A stretch of 36,703 nucleotides of DNA from CAZIOH01 sp964540815 (GCA_964540815.1 CAZIOH010000069.1:1-36703); one strand, 5' to 3'. Counted from the first letter of the stretch, positions 17,298-25,841 are shown. A program made the numbers and translations. The notes: generated from the letters alone by a model not told the origin.

Positions 17298-18758
17298 TCA
17301 GCTGACCGGCGGCGTTCCTTCGGGGAGCTTGGAGAGGTGGAGGAGCAAGGAGGTCAGGCGTTCGCGGGTGTTGAGCTGGGGGTCGTCGAGGACCGCCTCG
17401 AGCAGCCGCTCCAGCCACCGGCCCACCTGCCGCCCCGGCCGCACGTGCAAAATGTCCATCACATCCTTGCCGTCGATGGCCAGATCCCCCACCCGCATGG
17501 CCGCGTCCTCGCTCTGCACGGCGGTGATCCGCCTGCGCAGCTCACCGAGCTCGGTCTCGGGATCCTCGCCGAACCCGCGGCCGGCGACGTCCCCCTCGCG
17601 CAGCGCGAACAGCCCCGGCAGCACCGCCGGCGTCACCCGGCGCACGAACCGCCGTACGGTCCCGTCGGTCCAGTCCGGGGTGTAGAAGAACATGTGGTGC
17701 GACACGAGGGCCGTGACCCGCTCGCGGTCGGCGTTCGACAGCTTCCAGCGGCGGCAAATCGCGTCGGCCATCTCGGCGCCCACGAGCTCGTGCTTGAAGA
17801 AGCTGAACTCGCCCGGCGCCCCCTCGCGCGGCTGGCGCGCCCGCGGCTTCCCCACGTCGTGCAAGAGGGCCCCGAGGCGGGTCAGGGCGTCTCCGACGGT
17901 GGCATCCACCACGGCCAGCGTGTGGTGGTACACGTCGTGCTTGTGAAAGCGATTCTGGTGCACGCCCACCGACTCCAGCAACTCGGGCAGCACCTCGCCG
18001 AGGAGCCCGGTCTCGCGCATGAGCTCGAGCCCGCGGGATGGACGTGGCGCCGCCAGCAGCTTCAACATCTCGTCCCGGACGCGCTCGGCGGAGACCCGCC
18101 GGAAGACCTCCAGGGTGCGCGGGATGGCCGCCAGGGTCTCGGGATCGATCTCGAAGCCGAGCTGGGTGGCCTGGCGCACCCCACGGATCGGGCGCAACCC
18201 GTCCTCTCGGAAGCGCTCCTCGGCCACGCCGACCGCCCGCACCCGCCGCGCGCGCAGGTCGCGGTACCCGCCGTGGGGATCCGAGATGCGACCGCCGAGC
18301 GGATCGTAGCCGATGGCGTTCATGGTGAAATCGCGCCGGGCCAGATCCTCGGCGAGCGAGCCCACGTAGGTGACCGACGACGGCCGGCGTCCGTCGAGGT
18401 AGGCACCCTCGCCGCGAAAGGTGGTCACCTCGACGTGCCGGGGACCCGGCGCCCGGTCTGGGTCCGCACCCGCCGGAGCCCGCGGGTTGGTCACCACCGT
18501 GACCGTCCCGTGCTGCAGCCCCGTCGGGATAGCGAAGCGCGCTCCGAACAGCTCCATGACCCGCTCGGGACGCGCGTCGGTGGCGATGTCGAAGTCGGCG
18601 GGCGGGCGACCGAGCAGCACGTCGCGCACCCCACCCCCGACGAGGTGCGCCTCGTATCCGGCCTCGGCCAGGCGGCGACAGACCGCGAGCACGTCCTCGG
18701 GGACGAAGCCCGGGTCGAGCGTCGGAGCTTGCGCCTCCGGGACGTGCGGCTCGGTCAT
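17298..18758 (-). CDS. cca: CCA tRNA nucleotidyltransferase with HD domain
   Basis: A 486-residue class II nucleotidyltransferase that adds or repairs the 3' CCA of tRNA. Seen in order: the polymerase signature LVGGGVRDVLLGRPPADFDI (GG and DxD), RRDFTMNAI with DPHGGYRDL, the RFREDGLRPIRGVRQATQLG helix and SAERVRDEMLKLL (the ER motif region). A C-terminal HD domain follows (HDVYHHTL, then LLHDVGKP), with phosphohydrolase-type ligands. A poly(A) polymerase-like role cannot be fully excluded for this family, but the layout fits a bacterial CCA enzyme. I chose the ATG at 18756-18758; an in-frame GTG at 18783-18785 would add nine residues. Neither has a clear ribosome binding site. It lies 71 bp downstream of rnc on the same strand. 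Confidence 0.9.
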   Translation of the reverse strand: MTEPHVPEAQAPTLDPGFVPEDVLAVCRRLAEAGYEAHLVGGGVRDVLLGRPPADFDIATDARPERVMELFGARFAIPTGLQHGTVTVVTNPRAPAGADPDRAPGPRHVEVTTFRGEGAYLDGRRPSSVTYVGSLAEDLARRDFTMNAIGYDPLGGRISDPHGGYRDLRARRVRAVGVAEERFREDGLRPIRGVRQATQLGFEIDPETLAAIPRTLEVFRRVSAERVRDEMLKLLAAPRPSRGLELMRETGLLGEVLPELLESVGVHQNRFHKHDVYHHTLAVVDATVGDALTRLGALLHDVGKPRARQPREGAPGEFSFFKHELVGAEMADAICRRWKLSNADRERVTALVSHHMFFYTPDWTDGTVRRFVRRVTPAVLPGLFALREGDVAGRGFGEDPETELGELRRRITAVQSEDAAMRVGDLAIDGKDVMDILHVRPGRQVGRWLERLLEAVLDDPQLNTRERLTSLLLHLSKLPEGTPPVS

Positions 18759-18789
18759 GGCGCGCCGTTCATTGGACTCGCCCACGCCG

Positions 18790-18821
18790 CACCCTGCTCA
18801 CGCGGCACCCTGCTCACGCGG
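18790..18821. repeat. Perfect 16-bp tandem duplication
   Basis: Two adjacent copies of CACCCTGCTCACGCGG (18790-18805 and 18806-18821) lie in the short spacer between rnc and the CCA-enzyme gene, just upstream of the latter's start. Confidence 0.9.
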
Positions 18822-18829
18822 CACATCGC

Positions 18830-19546
18830 TCACCGTCCAGCCGGAGCGGCTTGCAGCTTCTCCAGCGCCTGCGCGGCGGCGCTTTGCTCGGCTTCCTTCT
18901 TGGACTTCCCCGCAGCCCGACCGTACTCGGTGCCGTTGAGGACGATCGAGACGAGGAAGGTCTTGTCGTGGTCCGGCCCTTCCTCGCCCACCACCGCGTA
19001 CTGTGGAGTCCGCTGCAGCAGGGCCTGGGAGCGCTCCTGCAGGCGCGACTTGAAGTCGAGCTGCAGGCCGCGCTCGGCGTCCTCGAGGCCGGGCGCCAGG
19101 ACCCGTTCGACCGCGGCGAACGCTGCAGGAAAACCGCCGTCGAGGTAGATCGCGCCGAGCACGGCCTCGAGCGTGTCGGCCAGGATGGATGGCCGCCGCC
19201 GCCCCCCAGCCTGCTCCTCGCCCCGACCGAGGAACACCCACTGGCCGAGATCGAGGGCCACCGCCACCTGGCCGAGCCCGGTCTCGCTGACCAGGGCGGC
19301 CCGGGTCCGCGAGAGCTCCCCTTCGCTGCGCTCGGGATAGCGCCGCATGAGCAGGTCGCTCACCACCAGGTTCAGCACCGCGTCGCCCAGGAACTCGAGG
19401 CGCTCGTTGTCGGCGCGCCCGTTGCGCGGGAACTCGTTCAGCCAGGACTTGTGGGTCAGCGCCATCTCGCACAGCGCCTCGCGCGCGAACACGTGTCCGA
19501 GCTGCTGCTCGAGCCGGGCGTAGGGTCGACCCTCGTCGCTACTCAT
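18830..19546 (-). CDS. rnc: Ribonuclease III
   Basis: A 238-residue double-strand-specific endoribonuclease, which in bacteria processes rRNA precursors and structured RNAs. The catalytic signature NERLEFLGDAVL is at residues 48-59, and a second acidic patch (ADTLEAVLGAIYLD) completes the Mg2+ site. A C-terminal dsRNA-binding domain follows (DFKSRLQE to AAAQALEKL, about residues 168-230). Length and domain order match the family. I chose the ATG at 19544-19546; the ATG at 19562-19564 would add six residues. No strong ribosome binding site is seen for either. It lies between mnmA (144-bp spacer carrying GAGGAC repeats) and cca, all on the same strand. Confidence 0.95.
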   Translation of the reverse strand: MSSDEGRPYARLEQQLGHVFAREALCEMALTHKSWLNEFPRNGRADNERLEFLGDAVLNLVVSDLLMRRYPERSEGELSRTRAALVSETGLGQVAVALDLGQWVFLGRGEEQAGGRRRPSILADTLEAVLGAIYLDGGFPAAFAAVERVLAPGLEDAERGLQLDFKSRLQERSQALLQRTPQYAVVGEEGPDHDKTFLVSIVLNGTEYGRAAGKSKKEAEQSAAAQALEKLQAAPAGR

Positions 19547-19611
19547 CGGGGAAAAACTTAGCATGGGCAGACACCCGGCCTCGCCTTCGGCGCAGGACGG
19601 CAGTGGCGGGG

Positions 19612-19664
19612 AACGAGGACGAGGACGAGGACGGAGACGAGGACGAGGACGGAGACGAGGAGGG
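19612..19664. repeat. GAGGAC/GGAGAC hexanucleotide microsatellite in a spacer
   Basis: About eight to nine tandem 6-bp units (GAGGAC with GGAGAC variants) lie between mnmA and rnc. This is the longest of the purine-rich spacer repeats in the window. No open frame or known signal explains it. Confidence 0.85.
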
Positions 19665-19690
19665 GCAATGGAGGAACCTGGGACGGGCCT

Positions 19691-20812
19691 CTACGGCGCG
19701 CTGGCGATCCAGCCGCCGCCGAGGACCTGGTCGTCGGCGTAGAACACGGCGGCCTGACCGGGCGCGACCCCGAGGGCCGGCGCGTCGAGCTGGACCGCGC
19801 AGCCCGTGGGCGCGCCCGACGCGTCCTCGATGACGGGCGGGGCTGGGCGCGAGAGCCAGCCGGGGACGGCGGCGGAGTGGTGGCGGAGCTGCACCGCGCA
19901 GCGCACCGGCCAGGCCAGCGGGGGTGCCCCGGCGGTCCAGCGCACGTCGGTGACCCGCAGCTCGGCCTGCGCGGTCGCCTCGCGCGGCCCGACCACCACC
20001 CGACCGGTCGCCGCCTCGATCCGCACGACGAACCGCTTCTCCCCACCTGGACCGACCGGGACGCCGCGCCGCTGTCCCACCGTGAACCGGTGCGTGCCCG
20101 CGTGCTGCCCCACGGTCTGTCCACCCGTGTCGACCACCGCGCCGGACCGCCCCGCTCCACCCCGCGCCTCGACGAACGCCAGGTGGTCGCCCTCGGGGAC
20201 GAAGCAGATCTGCTGCGAGTCGGGCTTGTCGGCGTTGGGGAGCCGGAAGCGGTGTGCGATGGCGCGCACCTCGTCCTTGGTGCGATCGCCGAGGGGAAAG
20301 ACCACCGCCTCGAACAGCTCCGGCGCCACGCCGAACAGGAAGTACGACTGATCCTTTTGCGTGTCCACCGCGCGCCGCAGACGGACCGGGCCCGCAGCGC
20401 CCGCCGGCCTGTCGAGCCGGGCGTAGTGGCCGGTGGCGAGGTGCCGCGCGCCCACCGCCCGCGCGAAGCGGACGAGCGGACCGAACTTGAGCTTCTCGTT
20501 GCAACGCACGCAGGGGTTGGGGGTCCGCCCGGCGGCGTGCTCGGCGACGAACTCGTCGATCACCGCCTCGCGAAAGGCGGCGGTCTCGTCGAGCACGTAG
20601 TGGGGAAACCCGATCGTGGCGGCGGTCGTGCGGGCGTCCTCGATGTCGCGCGGACCACAGCAGCGCCCGCCGATGCTGGCCGCCGTACCGGTGGCGTCGG
20701 TGAGCTTGAGCGTGACCCCGACCACCGCATACCCCTCGGCGTGCAGGAGCGCGGCGGCGGTCGACGAGTCGACCCCGCCCGACATCGCCACCACGATGCG
20801 CTCCCGCTTCAC
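19691..20812 (-). CDS. mnmA: tRNA-specific 2-thiouridylase
   Basis: A 373-residue enzyme that thiolates U34 in the wobble position of Lys, Glu and Gln tRNAs, using ATP and persulfide sulfur. The PP-loop SGGVDSS is at residues 11-17. The first catalytic-cysteine region is NPCVRCN and the second is DSQQICFV. The conserved segments TGHYARL, KDQSYFLF and FTVGQRRG are present, and the C-terminal beta-barrel ends the protein. The start is a GTG (20810-20812) that overlaps the cysteine desulfurase TGA by the four bases GTGA. That overlap implies coupled translation with the gene likely to supply its sulfur. Confidence 0.95.
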   Translation of the reverse strand: MKRERIVVAMSGGVDSSTAAALLHAEGYAVVGVTLKLTDATGTAASIGGRCCGPRDIEDARTTAATIGFPHYVLDETAAFREAVIDEFVAEHAAGRTPNPCVRCNEKLKFGPLVRFARAVGARHLATGHYARLDRPAGAAGPVRLRRAVDTQKDQSYFLFGVAPELFEAVVFPLGDRTKDEVRAIAHRFRLPNADKPDSQQICFVPEGDHLAFVEARGGAGRSGAVVDTGGQTVGQHAGTHRFTVGQRRGVPVGPGGEKRFVVRIEAATGRVVVGPREATAQAELRVTDVRWTAGAPPLAWPVRCAVQLRHHSAAVPGWLSRPAPPVIEDASGAPTGCAVQLDAPALGVAPGQAAVFYADDQVLGGGWIASAP

Positions 20813-22026
20813 GCGTCGCCCCCCCGGGCGAGCGCCGCGCGCTTGGCGACCGCCGCGGGCTCCGCAACCGCCGGGTGGACCCGAGCGGCGGCCCGCACGC
20901 GCGCCACCACCTCCGGGAGCACCCGCAGGAGACCTTCGATGTCCGCCGCGCTGCTGGTCCACCCGAGGCTGATGCGCACCCCCTCGCGCGCCTCGGCCTC
21001 GGAGAGCCCGAGGGCCCGCAGCACCGGGGACGGCTGGGGAGAGCCCGAGGTGCACGCCGCGCCGGTGGAGACGCAGATGCCCTCGAGATCGAGGGCGATG
21101 ACCACCAGCTGCGCCGGGGCCCCGGCGAACGCCACCGACACGGTGGCCGGCGAACGGGCCTCGGGCGCGCGCGTGCCATGGAAGCGAACCCCGGCGATTC
21201 CGCCGAGCCCCCTCTCGAGCGCGTCGCGCAGGGCCCCGAGGCGCGCCGTCTCCGCCGGCAGCGCGCGGGCGCAGGCCTCGGCCGCCACCCCGAAGCCCAC
21301 GATGGCCGGGACGTTCTCCGTCCCGGGGTGACGCTCCCGCTCCTGGTGGCCGCCCGCCAGCAACGGGGGCAGGTCGAGCCCCCGCCGCACGAACACCGCC
21401 GCCACCCCCTTGGGTCCGCCGAGCTTGTGCGCCGAGAGGGTGGCCGCGTCGACCCCCAGCCGTCGCAGAGACACCGGCATCTTGCCCACCGCCTGCACGG
21501 CGTCGGTGTGCACCAGCGCCCCGCGCGCGTGCGCCAGCTCGACCACCTCCGCGAGCGGGTGGGTGTTGCCGATCTCGTGGTTGGCGAGCCCCAGGGTGAT
21601 GAGCCCGGTGCGGTCCCCGACCAGGGCGGCGAGCGCGCCCGGCCGCAGCTGCCCGTCTTCCGCCAACGGCACCCAGCCCACCTCGTGCCCCGCGGCCTGG
21701 AGCCAGGCGACCGACGCGCGCACCGCCGGGTGCTCGGACTCGGCGCTCACGATCTGCGGCCGCCCGCGGGCGGCCGCCACCCCCGCCAGTCCCCGGACGG
21801 CCTGGTTGTCGCCCTCGGTGCCGCTCGACACGAAGACGATCTCCTCGGGGAGGACGTCGAGGAGGCTGGACACCTGGCCGCGGGCCAGCTCCACGGCCTG
21901 GCGCGCTTGCCGACCCGCCGCGTGCACGCTCGACGGGTTGCCGGGACACTCGACCAGGACCCGGCCCATGGCGGCCGCCACCTCCGGCCGGACCGGCGTG
22001 GTGGCGTTGTGATCGAGATAAATCAA
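20809..22026 (-). CDS. Cysteine desulfurase, NifS/IscS-like
   Basis: A 405-residue PLP enzyme that releases sulfur from L-cysteine as an enzyme-bound persulfide. Family marks: an N-terminal IYLDHNATTPV, the cofactor-contacting ESEHPAV histidine region, ANHEIGNTHP, the HTDAVQAVG aspartate, the PLP lysine in SAHKLGGPKG, and the catalytic cysteine in STGAACTSGS. No ATG fits the conserved N-terminus. The TTG at 22024-22026 is preferred because AAGG lies about eight bases upstream and the family motif begins at residue 2. The 4-bp overlap with mnmA suggests it supplies sulfur for tRNA thiolation; a general Fe-S role is also possible. No iscU-like or regulator gene lies beside it in this window. 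Confidence 0.93.
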   Translation of the reverse strand: MIYLDHNATTPVRPEVAAAMGRVLVECPGNPSSVHAAGRQARQAVELARGQVSSLLDVLPEEIVFVSSGTEGDNQAVRGLAGVAAARGRPQIVSAESEHPAVRASVAWLQAAGHEVGWVPLAEDGQLRPGALAALVGDRTGLITLGLANHEIGNTHPLAEVVELAHARGALVHTDAVQAVGKMPVSLRRLGVDAATLSAHKLGGPKGVAAVFVRRGLDLPPLLAGGHQERERHPGTENVPAIVGFGVAAEACARALPAETARLGALRDALERGLGGIAGVRFHGTRAPEARSPATVSVAFAGAPAQLVVIALDLEGICVSTGAACTSGSPQPSPVLRALGLSEAEAREGVRISLGWTSSAADIEGLLRVLPEVVARVRAAARVHPAVAEPAAVAKRAALARGGDA

Positions 22027-22104
22027 GCCCCGGACCTTAGTACAGGCCTCGGCACCAGTCCCACAATTTCGTGCCCAGACCAGCCACCCCCCGTCCTCGT
22101 CCGC

Positions 22105-22119
22105 GTGCCGGCGCGGCAC
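22105..22119 (-). terminator. Weak hairpin downstream of the AgmX/PglI-type lipoprotein gene
   Basis: GTGCCG pairs with CGGCAC around a three-base loop, about 25 bases beyond the lipoprotein stop (22144). There is no T-run. A short CGTCCTC spacer repeat lies beside it at 22091-22102. Confidence 0.3.
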
Positions 22120-22143
22120 CCGCGGCCTTCGACTCGGGTCTTC

Positions 22144-22785
22144 TCAGGTCTTCGGCGTCAGCGTCAACTTCTGCTCGATGGTCACGGCGTTCCCGGTGAA
22201 CTTGGGAAACTTCCAGCGGCTGATGGTGGTCTTCATGCACTTGGTCATCTCGGCATCGACCGAGGGCAGCACGTCCACCCCCTCGACCTCGCCCACCGGC
22301 TTCACGGTGATCCCGAGGGTCACCCCGAGCCCGGTGCGCATCTGCAGCGCGGCGTTCCGCTTGAGCGCGCGCTCGTAGCAGGCCTGCAGAGCGGGCGCGC
22401 CGTTCATCACGATGGTGCTGGCCTCCTTGGGGTTGAGATCCCCGCCGAGATCCGCCGCGCCGCTGCGCTCCTTGCGCACGCTGGCCACGAGCTCGATGAT
22501 CTCGGGATCGGTGAGCTGGATCCTCGAAGGGTTGGCGAGGGCCAGGGCGAGCTGCCGCTTCAAGCTGTCCCGGGCCGCCTTGGCCTCGGCCAGCTCCTTC
22601 TGGCAGGCAAGCACTTTGCTATTGGCATCCAGCAGTTTGCTGGTCAATCCGTCGTCCGACTTGCTGCAGGCGAGCGAGGCGACGACCGCGAAAACCAGCA
22701 GGGAAACCGGGAGCGAAACCAGGAGATCGAGGGACAAGCACGGGCGGAACGACGGCAACGTTAAGTTCGGGGAACGCTTGCGCAT
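22144..22785 (-). CDS. Lipoprotein with AgmX/PglI-type C-terminal domain
   Basis: A 213-residue predicted lipoprotein: a basic N-terminus, a hydrophobic segment and the lipobox ASLAC, with the lipidated Cys near residue 40. A coiled-coil-like stretch follows (KLLDANSKVLACQKELAEAKAARDS is its core, about residues 50-85). The C-terminal domain is TonB-like and of the kind named after AgmX/PglI of myxobacteria: LQACYERALKRNAALQ, a GLGVTLGITV strand, two cysteines, and SRWKFPKFTGNAVTIEQ. These domains are common in myxobacterial envelope proteins, some linked to gliding motility; a role here is not established. The start is the ATG at 22783-22785, with only a weak ribosome binding site. Confidence 0.82.
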   Translation of the reverse strand: MRKRSPNLTLPSFRPCLSLDLLVSLPVSLLVFAVVASLACSKSDDGLTSKLLDANSKVLACQKELAEAKAARDSLKRQLALALANPSRIQLTDPEIIELVASVRKERSGAADLGGDLNPKEASTIVMNGAPALQACYERALKRNAALQMRTGLGVTLGITVKPVGEVEGVDVLPSVDAEMTKCMKTTISRWKFPKFTGNAVTIEQKLTLTPKT

Positions 22786-22957
22786 GAAGTCGAGGTTTCT
22801 TCATTTCGCGTCGCTGCGCAAGTCCCAAAGCGCAAATCCAACCCCACCAAAGCTCCGCCGGCTCGACGAGGTGCGAATCCGGCGCACGTCGTTGCACACG
22901 TCGTCGCCGACTGCACGGTCGGTCCCCGGTCCGTCGAAGTCGCAGAGCGTCGCGCGC

Positions 22958-22985
22958 GGCGGGCGCCCGCCACCGCCTGGCGGGG
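22958..22985 (-). terminator. Possible terminator after the PQQ/HEAT lipoprotein gene
   Basis: Directly after the stop at 22986 come a CCGCC/GGCGG hairpin and a perfect 14-bp palindrome GGCGGGCGCCCGCC (22958-22971). A 200-bp gene-free spacer follows. There is no T-run, so confidence is low. Confidence 0.35.
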
Positions 22986-24887
22986 TCAGTCGCGGCGCGG
23001 GTGCTCGAGCATCGACCGCCGGATGTGCTCGCGCAGGGCCGGCAACGTGCGCGGCTCCGCCGCCACGAAGACCAGGAGCTCGCGCTCGCGGGCGTGCCCG
23101 AGCCCGAGGAGGGCGTCCACCGTCGAGAACAGGGCGAGAGGCGCTCCCTCGAAGGCGGGATCGGCGCGGTACTGGCACAGGTAATCGCGTAAGGCTGGAA
23201 CCGCCGATTCCGCCCCGATCTCGCCCAGCGCCCTGGCGATGGCGGCGGCCGCGGCCAGATCCGTCTCGGGCAGGACGAGCTGCTCGGCGAGGGGCGGCGC
23301 GGCGGCGCGGGCCTTCAGGCTGGCGGCGGCGGCGGCCAGCCACGCGATGCCCGCTGGCCTGGTGCCGGCGATGCGATCGGGGTGGACCCGAATCGCGTCC
23401 ACCAGCAACTGCACCGAGTCGGGATCCCGCCGGGCCACCAGCACCTCGCCCGCACGCTTGCGGACCCCGCCCGGCAGCTCCTCGTCGGCGAGGATACGCA
23501 ACAGCTCCTCCGTGACCGCCGTCCCGGGGACGCCCCGCATCTCCTCGGTGGCGAACAGCTTCATCTCGGGGAAACGCCGGTCCGGATCCCGGACGATGCC
23601 GGACAGCACGCCCGAGAGCACCGGCGCCGCCCCCGGGGCGCCGCCCGCGAAGCCCTCGCTGTCGAAGGTGGCCCCGCGGACGCTCTCGTCGGCGAGGAGC
23701 AGGTCGTAGGTGCGCGCGCCGTTGTCCGGGTCGAGCCCGACTATCTCCCCTCCCGCGGTCGCGAACAGGACGATCTTCGCCTGGCGGACGGCGCTCACCG
23801 CCTCGAACTCGGGCTGGCTGTAGGCCCAGCGCAGCCGTCCGGTCGACGCCTCGAAGGCGAAGAAGAACCGGTAATTCATGGCGAGCACCATGTCGTCGAG
23901 GAAGCGGGGGCGGGGACCGGTCACGTCCACCCGCCAGAGCACACGGTTGCGATCGAAGGCCGAATAGTCGAGGAGGTCGGCCCGATAGGTGTCCCGCTCG
24001 TAGTTGACCCGGACGAACGCCGGGAGCTTGGCCGAGAGGTAGTCGGGCGACGCGCGCACCCCGGCCGCCGTGTCGGGGGTCAGGCGGAACAGGCCGGTGG
24101 TCGCGAACCCGTAGAACCAGCCCTCCGGAAGCGCCGTCACGAAGTCGGCCGCCTGCTCCTTCGAGAGCACGTCGGCCAGGGGCGCGCCGTTCGTGGCGTC
24201 GAGGAGCGAGACGAACTGCGAGCGATTGGGGACCGCAACCAGCCCCGCCCCGGCGGCGGGCGCCGCCACGTTGGCCGTCCCGAGCGCCCGGCGCCAGTGA
24301 ACGCCGCCCGAGGCGCCGTCGAAGGCCACCACCTCCGAGGCGCCTCCCCGGAGCTCGTTGCTCGCGCGCCGCACCATGAAGACCTGATCGCCGTCGACGG
24401 CGTAACCGACCAGCACCTGGCCGCCGCCGAGCTCGGCCGAGCGCCAGCGCTCCCGCCCGGTCGAGACGTCGCGGGCCACCAGGTTCTGTCCGTCGGCGTA
24501 CACCAGCAGGCTCGCCCCCGCCACGAGGTGGCCGGTCACGTGCGCGCGGACGTTCCAGATCACCCTCTGGGTTGCCAGGTTGAGAGCGGCAATTCGCTCG
24601 CCCTTCGGACCGTCGAGCACCAGGTAGACCATCGGCTGCCCGTCGCGGTTGCGCGGCCGGAGGCTCGGGGTGGGGGGCACCCGCCGCAGGGCGGACGCCA
24701 CGGCGACGGGATCTCCCGCGCGTTGCCAGATGGTGGGGGTACAGGCCGCAGCCGCCGCGGCGGCTGCCAGCCACGCGAGGCCGGCCACCAACCATGGGGA
24801 CGGCGCGCGAGAGGCCGGAGCCGGGCGCGCAGGCGCAGGCGACCGCACGGGCGCGGGGGCGGGGGCGGGTGAGAGCAGCCTTGTCAT
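22986..24887 (-). CDS. PQQ-like beta-propeller lipoprotein with C-terminal HEAT-like repeats
   Basis: A 633-residue predicted lipoprotein: a Pro/Ala-rich N-terminus, a hydrophobic helix and a lipobox (AAAACTPT, Cys about residue 49). Residues ~80-410 form a PQQ-like propeller of the BamB type, with repeated blades such as ALNLATQRVIWNVR, ARDVSTGRERWRS, AFDGASGGVHWRRALG and AFEASTGRLRWAY. The last ~200 residues are Ala/Leu-rich helical HEAT-like repeats (VRKRAGEVLVARRDPDSVQLL, AIARALGEIGAESAVPAL). In BamB the propeller helps assemble outer-membrane proteins; this protein is longer and has an extra repeat domain, so that role is not assumed. Its ATG overlaps the stop of the upstream HEAT gene by four bases (ATGA). 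Probable periplasmic scaffold or sensor. Confidence 0.8.
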   Translation of the reverse strand: MTRLLSPAPAPAPVRSPAPARPAPASRAPSPWLVAGLAWLAAAAAAAACTPTIWQRAGDPVAVASALRRVPPTPSLRPRNRDGQPMVYLVLDGPKGERIAALNLATQRVIWNVRAHVTGHLVAGASLLVYADGQNLVARDVSTGRERWRSAELGGGQVLVGYAVDGDQVFMVRRASNELRGGASEVVAFDGASGGVHWRRALGTANVAAPAAGAGLVAVPNRSQFVSLLDATNGAPLADVLSKEQAADFVTALPEGWFYGFATTGLFRLTPDTAAGVRASPDYLSAKLPAFVRVNYERDTYRADLLDYSAFDRNRVLWRVDVTGPRPRFLDDMVLAMNYRFFFAFEASTGRLRWAYSQPEFEAVSAVRQAKIVLFATAGGEIVGLDPDNGARTYDLLLADESVRGATFDSEGFAGGAPGAAPVLSGVLSGIVRDPDRRFPEMKLFATEEMRGVPGTAVTEELLRILADEELPGGVRKRAGEVLVARRDPDSVQLLVDAIRVHPDRIAGTRPAGIAWLAAAAASLKARAAAPPLAEQLVLPETDLAAAAAIARALGEIGAESAVPALRDYLCQYRADPAFEGAPLALFSTVDALLGLGHARERELLVFVAAEPRTLPALREHIRRSMLEHPRRD

Positions 24888-25774
24888 GGGGTCTTCCCGC
24901 GCTCGTCGAGCATCTTCTTGGCGAGCGCCTGCGACGGGAGGGAACGCCCGCTGCGCGCGCCCGCGCCCGGGTCGGCCACGTACTCCGCGAGCGCGGTGGT
25001 GGCGTCTGCCCCGGGGACGTCCGCCAGTGCCTGGACCACCTCGACCCGCGCCGGATCGGGGACGTCGGTGCGCTTCAGGATCTCTCCGAGCAGGGTCGCG
25101 TAATCCGCGTCCGACACGCGTCCACGCAGGCCAATCAGGCTCGGCAGCTCGCCGACCGGTGCCACTTGCCCGAGGGGGACGGCCGCCACCCCGTCCTTGG
25201 TCTCGAGCAACCCGCGCAGGCGCGGGGCCGCCTCGGCCTTGAGGCGACGTGCGGCGGCCACCGCGGCCACGCTCCGCACCCCCTGATCCTCGTCCCCGAG
25301 CCTGGCCAGGAAGACCGCGCCCGCCCGCGGATCGGTCAGCGCGGACAGGGCCAGGAGCGCGCTCTTGCGGACGGCCGCGTTGCGGTTTCCGCAGTAGGCC
25401 AGCACGATGTCGGCGGAGCGGGGCTGAGCCAGCTTCTCGAGCGCATTCAGGGCCACCACCGCCAGGGGGGGCGTGGTCCCCAGCGCCAGCACCTCGATCA
25501 GCGGCTCGGACGCGTTCGAGGCCCGGCTGCCTGACAGCGTCTTGACGGTCTCGACGAAGACCTCGTCATCTCCCCCCTCGAGCGCCCCGCGCAGCTTGGC
25601 CAGTGCCGCCCCCCCAAGCTCGATCGCCCCCGTGTCCCCCGCCCCCACCGCCTTCTTCTTCGACCTTGCCTCGGCGTGCGCCCGCCCGAAGGCCCCCCCC
25701 GTCACCCAGGCGACGCAGACCACCGCCACGGCGATCTTCGTGACGACCGAGACGCCGGCGTGGCCGGCGACCAT
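24884..25774 (-). CDS. Secreted HEAT-repeat protein
   Basis: A 296-residue protein with a Sec signal peptide (VVTKIAVAVVCVAWVTGGAF, probably cleaved after AHA). The rest is HEAT/PBS-lyase-type helical repeats: NAALEKL-like units with the typical spacing, such as NRNAAVRKSALLALSALTD and DEDQGVRSVAAVAAARRLK. HEAT repeats bind proteins; no catalytic residues are seen. The ATG at 25772-25774 was chosen because it begins the signal peptide; the open frame extends upstream without conserved features. The 4-bp overlap with the next gene, which also ends in HEAT-like repeats, suggests the two products interact. Confidence 0.75.
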   Translation of the reverse strand: MVAGHAGVSVVTKIAVAVVCVAWVTGGAFGRAHAEARSKKKAVGAGDTGAIELGGAALAKLRGALEGGDDEVFVETVKTLSGSRASNASEPLIEVLALGTTPPLAVVALNALEKLAQPRSADIVLAYCGNRNAAVRKSALLALSALTDPRAGAVFLARLGDEDQGVRSVAAVAAARRLKAEAAPRLRGLLETKDGVAAVPLGQVAPVGELPSLIGLRGRVSDADYATLLGEILKRTDVPDPARVEVVQALADVPGADATTALAEYVADPGAGARSGRSLPSQALAKKMLDERGKTP

Positions 25775-25841
25775 CGATCGCGGGCTTTCCCCGCGGGTCC
25801 ACCGCTCCCCGCCCTCCGGCCCCCCCCGCGCGGCCCTCCGA

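Noticed and set aside
13688..17305. Plus-strand open frame of 1,205 codons opposite giant gene 2
   Set aside because: Antisense shadow of a real gene; no recognisable domains and no ribosome binding site at a sensible start.
17337..19148. Plus-strand open frame of 603 codons opposite cca and rnc
   Set aside because: It spans two well-identified genes on the other strand and shows no domain of its own.
19612..19664. Possible CRISPR-like array from regular repeats
   Set aside because: Units are only 6 bp with no spacers; it is a microsatellite.
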